This document shows positions 21,808 to 27,749 of a stretch of 43,838 nt of DNA, in pieces (within the stretch, counting starts at the first letter, position 1; each line of letters opens with the position of its first letter). The position numbers and the translations under genes were made by a program. Under the pieces are notes generated by a model. The model was given only the letters and a program-made list of their open reading frames with translations, had not been told where the DNA came from and did no database searches. Location of the stretch: assembly GCA_009928985.1 (NCBI GenBank), contig SABL01000009.1:1-43838 (forward strand). The letters are read 5' to 3'. This DNA is from Clostridia bacterium (GTDB lineage: Bacteria > Bacillota > Clostridia > Saccharofermentanales > UBA5734).

Positions 21808-24461
21808 CAAGGGATCTGGCGGCCGAGTTTGACAATCGTTTCAAACTGCTTGCCCAGGTCGAGTGCCACCTGTTCCTTGGTGTATCCGATCGCCTGCAAG
21901 GCGCGTTCGATTTCGACCGTCGGCACACCATGGTTGACATTTTTCATGATGTCGATCGCCTGGTTGAGGCGGCTGGACTGGACCGAGGCATTGAAGTGCT
22001 GGGCAGCCGGCATGACCTGGTTGTCCCATTGCTTGGTCAGCTGGCGCATGCCCTCCGAGATCTCATCTTCAAACCGCAGCGGATCGAGCGTGCGAAACTT
22101 GGCGGCTTCGTCGAAATGCTTCATGCCCTTGTAGGTAATGGCATTGCCGACCTGCTCGGCGTCGGCGATCAGGTGAGCTTGCCGATTCACAGCCAGATCA
22201 AGGGCTCGTTCGTTGGCGCCATAGGCCTCCGGATGGAATTTATCAGTCAAGGCATGGTCGAGTCGCTGGATGACATCATCGGGGGTCATTGAATCCGGGA
22301 AATAGGCCCGGGAATTTTCATACAGGCGCTGCCGGTAGAGATCATCCCATTGACCGGGCTTGATGTCATGGCCATTAAGCCGGATGGTCACATCCCGGTC
22401 AAAACCAATCTTGATCTGGCCGCTCTTGTTGGTGGCGGCAATCACCTGGAGATCGTCGCTGCTGCACGCCAGGCGTGTGGCCAGTTCTTCCCGAACCTCC
22501 CTGTCGACCTTGTCAAACAGGCTTTGCAACTGGCGGTTGTATTGCTGGACAGCCGCTGCGGCTTCATCGCTGTTTCTGGCCAGTTCGTTGAGAGCGCGGA
22601 TCGAGCTGCGGTCCTGCTGAATGTTCAGGATCCGCTGCAAGATGTCATCTTCACTGCCGCCAGACTGAATGGCTCTGATAAAATCATCCGCAGCCTGTCG
22701 GCCCGCTGCCGTGCGTTGCAATCCGGCATGCAAGCGGACCAGGTCATCGGCCGAGCGGACAGCCCCGCCTGGTGTGCCACCGGCCGCGCGGATCAGGTCA
22801 TCCGCATAGGTGGACAATCTGTTCAGAGCAGCCCGGCTGGTGTCAGCCACGGTCCCGGCACCATCGATCAGGCCGTACATCTTGATCACGCCCATCGCAT
22901 ACAGACCAGCCCGTTCGGTGGCGCTCTTGTTCGGATCCATGCAGTTGACGATATCCTGCAACCCGGACATTTCATACAAAGTCGAGACTACCTTCTGACC
23001 AGACCCGATCGGATCATTGACCAGATCCGAGGCGGTCATTTCCATCGTAGCCAGCAAGATACCCGGATCCCTGGCCAGGTCTCTCAGGATGTTCATGCCT
23101 TCGCTGGCCAGATCACCCACTGCTCCCCCTACGCCGCGGACAAATTGCCAGGAATTGTTCAACGCCTCGAGGGGATTCTCAACCAGGTATTGCGGCAACT
23201 CGACTTCCAGGGTATGGCGGAAATCTTCGTAAGCCTGGGCCAGTTCCGAGACATCGTTATAGACCCCACTGAGGAAATCTTTGATGAAATTGGTGTTGGA
23301 ATTTTCTGCCAGCAGCTGTTCGACGCTTTCCTGGTGGCGCTGCTCCGTCAGGGCGCGGACCTCGGCGAACTGCTCTGGCGTCAGATTGTTCCGGATGTAT
23401 TCATACGGGTTCATGTTGGGATTTTTGATCAGTCCCAGCATGAAACCGGGGAACATCGGCCCGAGGACATTGGCCAGGCTGGACAGCAGGGCCGGGGAAA
23501 GGCTCAACATCAGGGCGGTCGGTGTGCCACTGTTGGCCAGCCAGCCGCGGATGTTGCGGCCGCTTTCCGACCAGCCCGAGTCGTCCGCCCAGACATTCAT
23601 TTTTTTCAGAATGACCATGCCTGCAGCCAGGGCCAGAAACAGGACGATTTTGGCGACCGTTTTCTGTTTCGCCTTGTTCAGGCTGGCGATCACTACAATT
23701 GCGACGAAGATCAAGATTTTCACCACGGTGCTGACGATCGGCTTGCCAAAGATGACCGGGGGAATCAGGCCGGACAGCAGCAGGCCGAGAATCAGCCCCC
23801 AGACGAGAACCGCAAACGCATCGATGTTGAAGATCTTGCGTTTTTTGACCCGGAACAGGCGTTGCAGGTCGGATTTGGCCAGGCTCAGGACCAGGATCAG
23901 AAAGCTTCTCTCGCGCTGGCTGACGGATAGAAACAAGAAAACCGCCAGCATGAGGCAAGCGGCATTATTCAGAATGAAAATCCCGGCCAGCATGGCGAAG
24001 CTGAAACCGACCAGCGTGCAGGGAACCGACTTGCCGCCGCTGCCCTGGACCCTCAGATGAAACAGCAGATCCATCATGTTGCCCAGATCTTTGAAAAACT
24101 GCTTGATGCCGAAGGAAATGAGCCGGGAAACGGTGCCAAACGCAATTGTCGACAGCAGCATCCAGAACAAGAGGCTATTGAATGACTGCCCGGCTGCCGC
24201 CCGTTTGGACAGTCCCGTTTTGACCAGGTTCAGGATCATCGCCAACCAGCGGTTTTGCTCGACGATGCGGATGGTGTCATTGACGACAACCATCAGATAG
24301 GTATGGACAATGAAAACAAGGATGAAGGTCAGAATGGCAAAAAGGAGGCGCCATTTGAGGCTCTTGACCATTTGCCGCAGCAGATGCACCAGAAGCTGGA
24401 ACAGAGTTTTCGGTCCCTGGTAAGCGGTTGTTCCTGTGGCAGAAGTGGCAATAGCAGGCAT
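21807..24461 (-). CDS. Toxin B: 7-TM-anchored polymorphic-toxin-like protein with unassigned C-terminal domain
   Basis: 884 residues. The ATG at 24461 follows GGAGG by 8 bases; the in-frame ATG at 24476 has no ribosome site. Seven TM segments lie in about residues 35-285. The loop SDLQRLFR (197-204) is identical to that of toxin A, and ADDSGW (292-297) follows TM7 at almost the same position. The middle (about 350-480) is helical. A DPNKSATERAG pretoxin-like stretch (about 506) matches the WDPNKPLITRIG region of toxin A. The last 225 residues are unrelated to toxin A and carry IKIGFDRDVTIRLNGHDI (about 680-698) and TDKFHPEAYG (about 737-746), then a helical end. I have a vague memory of similar DRDVT/HPEAYG tails in secreted bacterial proteins but cannot name the domain. 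The C-terminus is predicted outside. It is coupled to propeller B downstream; no separate immunity gene is seen. Confidence 0.7.
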   Translation of the reverse strand: MPAIATSATGTTAYQGPKTLFQLLVHLLRQMVKSLKWRLLFAILTFILVFIVHTYLMVVVNDTIRIVEQNRWLAMILNLVKTGLSKRAAAGQSFNSLLFWMLLSTIAFGTVSRLISFGIKQFFKDLGNMMDLLFHLRVQGSGGKSVPCTLVGFSFAMLAGIFILNNAACLMLAVFLFLSVSQRERSFLILVLSLAKSDLQRLFRVKKRKIFNIDAFAVLVWGLILGLLLSGLIPPVIFGKPIVSTVVKILIFVAIVVIASLNKAKQKTVAKIVLFLALAAGMVILKKMNVWADDSGWSESGRNIRGWLANSGTPTALMLSLSPALLSSLANVLGPMFPGFMLGLIKNPNMNPYEYIRNNLTPEQFAEVRALTEQRHQESVEQLLAENSNTNFIKDFLSGVYNDVSELAQAYEDFRHTLEVELPQYLVENPLEALNNSWQFVRGVGGAVGDLASEGMNILRDLARDPGILLATMEMTASDLVNDPIGSGQKVVSTLYEMSGLQDIVNCMDPNKSATERAGLYAMGVIKMYGLIDGAGTVADTSRAALNRLSTYADDLIRAAGGTPGGAVRSADDLVRLHAGLQRTAAGRQAADDFIRAIQSGGSEDDILQRILNIQQDRSSIRALNELARNSDEAAAAVQQYNRQLQSLFDKVDREVREELATRLACSSDDLQVIAATNKSGQIKIGFDRDVTIRLNGHDIKPGQWDDLYRQRLYENSRAYFPDSMTPDDVIQRLDHALTDKFHPEAYGANERALDLAVNRQAHLIADAEQVGNAITYKGMKHFDEAAKFRTLDPLRFEDEISEGMRQLTKQWDNQVMPAAQHFNASVQSSRLNQAIDIMKNVNHGVPTVEIERALQAIGYTKEQVALDLGKQFETIVKLGRQIP

Positions 24462-24484
24462 TGCGGACACCTCCATGAGGAGAA

Positions 24485-24506
24485 CCGGGCAGAAAGGGCT
24501 GCCCGG
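24485..24506 (-). other. Stem-loop in the 5' leader of toxin B
   Basis: CCGGGCAG (24485-24492) and CTGCCCGG (24499-24506) form a GC-rich 8-bp stem with a 6-base loop, 24 bases before the toxin B ATG. It lies between the candidate -10 (ATTATA on the plus strand, 24533-24538, i.e. TATAAT on the minus strand) and the ribosome site. There is no U-run, so it is more likely a translation or stability element than a terminator. Confidence 0.45.
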
Positions 24507-24532
24507 GTAAAAGGAATTCGCTCTCTGATTCC

Positions 24533-24538
24533 ATTATA
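24533..24538 (-). promoter_or_regulatory. Candidate -10 of the toxin B operon
   Basis: TATAAT on the minus strand, about 72 bases upstream of the toxin B ATG. No recognisable -35 at 16-18 bases. The glycosyltransferase at 24635 is divergent from this point. Confidence 0.3.
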
Positions 24539-24634
24539 TAGGATCTGGCAAGGAATGCGTGATACACTGATAGCAGCCCGTCGGCAAAAGTGACTGCCCG
24601 TGGCCTGATATCCAGTAAATCAAGTCAGGATGGT

Positions 24635-25633
24635 ATGGCAATGGAACGACCCCTGGTCAGTATCGTAGTGCCAATTTATAAAGTTGAGAAATACCTCGAA
24701 CGCTGCCTGGACTCACTGGTGGCGCAGGACTACCAGCCTCTGGAAGTGATCCTGGTCAATGACGGCTCACCTGATGGCTGTGGCAGCATCATTCGCCGCT
24801 ACGAGGCCAAGTATCCGATTTTCCGCTCGCTCTGGCAGGAAAACCAGGGCCTCGCTGCGGCCCGTAACAATGGCATCGCCCTCGCCACCGGCAAATACGT
24901 CGCCCTCGTTGACTCAGATGATTATGTCGAGCCCGACTTTATCAGCAGCATGGCAAACCTGGCCGAGGAACGCCAGGCCGACATCGTCATGGGCAATTTC
25001 TACATCGACTTCCCTCGCGGTGGCATCAAGGTCCCGTTCCGGATGCTGACCATGCACAAAAATCTCTCTGGCGAGGAAGCCGCCCAGATGTCACTGACCT
25101 TGTTGCGCATTCCCGCCTTTGCCTGGAACAAGCTCTATCGCCGCGAGCTGTTTGCCGAGCACAACATCTCCTACCCTTCAATCTATTATGAAGACGTAGC
25201 CACGACTTCACGCTTGTTGATCAAATCCGGGCGGGTGGCGATCCAGCAAAAGCCGATCTACCATTACTGCCTGCGCAGCACCGGCATCACCGGCAATTTC
25301 AGCATCAAAAATGTCAATGACTACCTGAAAGCCGTTGACATCATCCGCCATTTCATCTGGGACCAGCAGCTCTGGAACACCTGGAAACGCCCCTATCGCG
25401 CATTCCTGCGCACCGTCGAGGCCCAGCTGTTCCTGGCCATCGCCCTGCAGATGAATAAGCTGTCCGTCCGCAAACGCCAGCACCTGATGCGCCAGGTCCA
25501 CCACCGGATCCATCGTCTGGCCCAGCCGCCAGAGCTAAGTGCGGTGGAACCCGAATTCAGCATTTTCAGCCTGCCCTTGCGCCTGTTCCGAAAAGCCAGG
25601 TCCATCCGCTGGATTCATAACGGCAGAGATTAG
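24635..25633 (+). CDS. Family 2 glycosyltransferase
   Basis: 332 residues from ATG 24635 (AGGA 4 bases upstream; ATG 24641 is an equally good choice, and a GTG at 24590 lacks a ribosome site). The GT-A fold starts PLVSIVVPIYKVEKYLERCL. It has VILVNDGSPDG for nucleotide binding, NQGLAAARNNGI, and the metal-binding DSDD motif in VALVDSDDYVEPDF. A later YYEDV supplies the likely catalytic acidic residues. It transfers a sugar from a nucleotide-sugar donor to a surface polysaccharide or lipid acceptor; the exact acceptor is not visible. It stands alone, divergent from toxin B. There are no TM segments. The C-terminal 60 residues are basic and may touch the membrane. Confidence 0.9.
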   Translation: MAMERPLVSIVVPIYKVEKYLERCLDSLVAQDYQPLEVILVNDGSPDGCGSIIRRYEAKYPIFRSLWQENQGLAAARNNGIALATGKYVALVDSDDYVEPDFISSMANLAEERQADIVMGNFYIDFPRGGIKVPFRMLTMHKNLSGEEAAQMSLTLLRIPAFAWNKLYRRELFAEHNISYPSIYYEDVATTSRLLIKSGRVAIQQKPIYHYCLRSTGITGNFSIKNVNDYLKAVDIIRHFIWDQQLWNTWKRPYRAFLRTVEAQLFLAIALQMNKLSVRKRQHLMRQVHHRIHRLAQPPELSAVEPEFSIFSLPLRLFRKARSIRWIHNGRD

Positions 25634-25770
25634 GATACCTTTTTTTTCAGTGCAGCTTGAATCGAATTGATATCGTTCAGCTCGATACGCTAACGGGCCA
25701 TATCCTGTGGTGCAATTTCGCCTTGTCTGGCAAAGCCAGTTAGCACATGAGTGGAATTTTCACTGAGTAT
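25631..25770 (-). pseudogene. Possible gene remnant after the CarD-like gene
   Basis: On the minus strand, in the +1 frame that overlaps the last codons of the CarD-like gene, a readable stretch gives HVLTGFARQGEIAPQDMAR, a TAG stop, then RIELNDINSIQAALKKK and a TAA stop. The composition looks protein-like, but the in-frame stop and short length mean it is at most a fragment. It also contains a small hairpin, CTGGC-TTT-GCCAG. No family recognised. It fills the gap between the glycosyltransferase and the CarD-like gene. Confidence 0.25.
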
Positions 25771-26254
25771 TTGCCCTGATAAAATCCAATACGTCGTCAG
25801 GCTGTAGATCCAGCACACAAGCGAATTCGTGGTGCAGGATTTTTTCTGCCTGCTTCATGATTTCTGCATCGGCATTGCCCAGGTGCTTGCCACTATTCTG
25901 CAAATCGAGTCTTCGAAAATGGATCATTTTGATCAGGCGGACGATTTCCTTCAAATCCCCTGACTGAAGTATTTCGCTGAATTTTGCTTTGCGGGAGCTG
26001 TCATCCAGGATCCATTCACTTTCGATTTCCGGCATGGAATGGATCAGCGCCAAGGTTTGGTCCTTGGTCAGGATCGGCCGCAACGCGGAGTCCTGTTTAT
26101 CGGTCGGGATGAAAATTTCAACCGAATTGCCAAAGGCAGGGCTTAAGACATAATATTTCCGGCTCGAACCGCCGCCAAAATTCTCCAGGCTGATATCAAC
26201 AACCTTGCACACACCCGTCGAACCATACACGACATAGTCGTTGATTTTATACAT
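25760..26254 (-). CDS. CarD/CdnL-family RNA polymerase-binding regulator
   Basis: 164 residues; ATG at 26254 with GGAGG 6 bases before it. The N-terminal Tudor-like CarD domain is clear: MYKINDYVVYGSTGVCKVVD followed by a YYVLSP strand and IFIPTDKQDSALRPI. The C-terminal part is helical (about 70-160), as in CarD/CdnL proteins that bind the RNA polymerase beta subunit and stabilise open promoter complexes. A role as a general transcription factor or stress regulator is expected. Length and domain order are normal. It has a good promoter of its own at 26285-26313. Confidence 0.9.
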   Translation of the reverse strand: MYKINDYVVYGSTGVCKVVDISLENFGGGSSRKYYVLSPAFGNSVEIFIPTDKQDSALRPILTKDQTLALIHSMPEIESEWILDDSSRKAKFSEILQSGDLKEIVRLIKMIHFRRLDLQNSGKHLGNADAEIMKQAEKILHHEFACVLDLQPDDVLDFIRANTQ

Positions 26255-26284
26255 TCATAACCTCCAAATTTATCACACAGCACT

Positions 26285-26313
26285 ATTTTAACATTTTTTG
26301 AAGGATCCGCCAA
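26285..26313 (-). promoter_or_regulatory. Promoter of the CarD-like gene
   Basis: On the minus strand TTGGCG (26308-26313), a 17-base spacer and TAAAAT (26285-26290), 31 bases before the ATG. The transcript would carry a short leader with the GGAGG site. Confidence 0.55.
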
Positions 26314-26404
26314 TTTACCATTTCATGAAAATTAATGTTGATATCCTCCCAGTTGCTGCGCTTAATGACTAACCTCGCAAAATTAATCAGGTCCATTTCC
26401 CAAA

Positions 26405-26424
26405 GCAAACTGGCCTGATCCGGA
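26405..26424 (+). repeat. Degenerate copy 2 of the intergenic repeat
   Basis: GCAAACTGGCCTGATC here is identical to 16 bases of the reverse complement of the inverted-repeat arm plus adjoining centre at 14225-14245. Nearby GTCCATTTCC (26391-26400) also echoes the centre of copy 1. It lies in the 271-base gap between the CarD-like gene and the 64-residue zinc-ribbon gene; apart from the CarD promoter and the tiny frame below, the gap holds nothing else I can recognise. Confidence 0.5.
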
Positions 26425-26434
26425 AACGGATTTT

Positions 26435-26518
26435 TTATTGTGTCCGGTACCAGTCCATGAGCGGTTCCAAATGGTTCGCACTCACATAGTCACCGCCGTC
26501 CTTAAGCATGGCCAGCAT
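26435..26518 (-). CDS. Putative 27-aa small frame or gene remnant
   Basis: A minus-strand frame from ATG 26518 to TAA 26435 encodes 27 residues, MLAMLKDGGDYVSANHLEP then LMDWYRTQ. The frame is open upstream into the last bases of the 64-residue gene. The residues look like a real protein tail (well-balanced, helix-turn-helix-like), but there is no ribosome site. It may be the broken end of an older, longer gene. Low confidence. Confidence 0.2.
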   Translation of the reverse strand: MLAMLKDGGDYVSANHLEPLMDWYRTQ

Positions 26519-26525
26519 TTCGATT

Positions 26526-26720
26526 TCATTTCGATGATTTTCCCTTCAAGTGCTGGATCGCCTTGTAGCCAACCAGCGATCCCAGTGCTGCCAGAGCGAC
26601 CACACCAACATATTTGCCGCCATCCTTTTTGACTTCATCGACCAGACGCCCGGTTTTTCGTGAGCAGCGCCTGCAGACAATGCCCTGACCTTCCTTGCCA
26701 CAACGGATACATCTGCTCAT
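26526..26720 (-). CDS. Small zinc-ribbon membrane protein (64 aa)
   Basis: 64 residues; ATG at 26720 with AGGTAGG upstream. The N-terminus has two CxxC pairs (CIRCG and CRRCS, residues 4-20), giving a compact zinc ribbon. A basic linker is followed by one hydrophobic segment (VGVVALAALGSLVGYKAI, about 38-55). It is probably a small membrane-associated zinc protein. No functional family recognised. It is 95 bases downstream of the TIM-barrel gene and might be co-transcribed with it. It is the third zinc-ribbon protein in the window, the other two being in the toxin A locus. Confidence 0.65.
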   Translation of the reverse strand: MSRCIRCGKEGQGIVCRRCSRKTGRLVDEVKKDGGKYVGVVALAALGSLVGYKAIQHLKGKSSK

Positions 26721-26815
26721 TTCCTACCTCTGCTCACACAATGCTTCGCAATTCCCTGTAACGTGCTGTTCTTTCATCAGTTTAGCACGATTGAAGTCCT
26801 TTCGGATTTAGATCC

Positions 26816-27574
26816 TCAAATGGCCCGGAACATCCGGATTTCTTGATCCAGGTCTTGGATCGGGTATTCCAACGCGATGGCGGGGTTGATGGCATAGCGA
26901 TCGAGCAACTGATAGAGGGTTTCGATTTCGCCTTGTGGTGCTTTGACGTGCTGGTCATGGATGCCATTGTTGGAATGGAGATGGATGTAGGCAATGTAGT
27001 CTTTAAGCTCGCGGATCCATTCGGCCAGCGGGGCGGTGCCGAGCTTGCTATGGCCAATATCGAGATTGACCTTGATGTTGGGCAAGGCGATGGCTTCAAG
27101 CAGTGCCTTGAGCATGGCGGGGGTGATTTCAAAGACATTCTCAATGACGATCGTTCCACCAAAATCTGGTACCTGTGCGATGATCTCCTGCCAGGCATCC
27201 CTGCTTTGAAGGTTATTGAGGTCAGAGAGAAAGGGCTCGTTCAACTGCGGATTGATCTGGCTGTGAAAAACAATGAAGTCGGCCTGCAGTTCAGTGGCGA
27301 TCTGCAGAGCCTTGATGTATCGTTGCTGGCTGATGACACGGATCATGGGATCCGGGCTGCTGGGCCTCAAATCGAGAAAAGGGCCATGCAGCGATTTGGG
27401 CTGCTGCAAATTCTGAAACAGGCTTTTGTAGCGCCGCACCAAATCCTCGATTTCAGTCGCGCTCAGGTTAGGTTCCGTAAAATCCTGGATTTCGACACCA
27501 AGACCGAGTTGGTTGTACGCTGCGACGTCCAGTTCATCGATCGTGCTGATGCAGTTCAAGATATTCCTGCGCAT
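26816..27574 (-). CDS. TIM-barrel sugar phosphate isomerase/AP endonuclease family 2 protein
   Basis: 252 residues; ATG at 27574 with AGGAGG 6 bases before it. The fold is an AP-endonuclease-2/xylose-isomerase-like barrel: GVEIQDF early, SLHGPFLDL, FIVFHSQI, TIVIENVFE, VNLDIGHSKLG (metal-binding Asp/His), YIHLHSNNG and IALEYPI. These place conserved Glu, His and Asp at strand ends for a divalent metal. It is shorter than the isomerases in the left operon and stands apart from any dehydrogenase. It could act on a sugar phosphate or in DNA repair; the GHSKLG and HLHSNNG motifs favour the sugar-isomerase branch. Candidate -10 at 27614-27619. Confidence 0.85.
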   Translation of the reverse strand: MRRNILNCISTIDELDVAAYNQLGLGVEIQDFTEPNLSATEIEDLVRRYKSLFQNLQQPKSLHGPFLDLRPSSPDPMIRVISQQRYIKALQIATELQADFIVFHSQINPQLNEPFLSDLNNLQSRDAWQEIIAQVPDFGGTIVIENVFEITPAMLKALLEAIALPNIKVNLDIGHSKLGTAPLAEWIRELKDYIAYIHLHSNNGIHDQHVKAPQGEIETLYQLLDRYAINPAIALEYPIQDLDQEIRMFRAI

Positions 27575-27613
27575 GGATGTCCTCCTGTTTGATCTCGCTT
27601 CTGATCCTTGAAA

Positions 27614-27619
27614 ATTATA
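27614..27619 (-). promoter_or_regulatory. Candidate -10 for the TIM-barrel gene
   Basis: A perfect TATAAT on the minus strand, 40 bases before the ATG at 27574. No good -35 at the proper distance. Confidence 0.35.
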
Positions 27620-27644
27620 ACCCGAAAAACACTCGATTACGAAA

Positions 27645-27672
27645 TTCCTACGCTATCTGGCCTGATCGATGC
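27645..27672 (+). repeat. Degenerate copy 3 of the intergenic repeat
   Basis: ATTCCTACGCTATCTGGCCT plus GATCGA here differs at only a few positions from the reverse complement of the right arm and adjoining centre of the element at 14179-14250 (ATCCCTATGCAAACTGGCCT plus GATCGA). It directly abuts the glycogen phosphorylase terminator. Confidence 0.45.
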
Positions 27673-27676
27673 GGGC

Positions 27677-27718
27677 AAAAAAAGTCCACTCTTGGCATGA
27701 AGCACCAAAAGTGGACTT
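27677..27718 (-). terminator. Rho-independent terminator of glycogen phosphorylase
   Basis: On the minus strand AAGTCCACT (27718-27710) pairs with AGTGGACTT (27690-27682), a 9-bp perfect stem extended by TTGG/CCAA inside, and is followed by seven T residues. It begins 32 bases after the stop of the phosphorylase gene at 27750. Confidence 0.85.
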
Positions 27719-27749
27719 ATGTCAGACTAAAAGCCGGTCCCGGCAATTT

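Noticed and set aside
22350-23930. A 526-codon plus-strand open frame inside toxin B
   Set aside because: It is antisense to the 7-TM toxin B gene, with Gln/Asp/His-rich composition typical of a shadow frame, and has no start signal.
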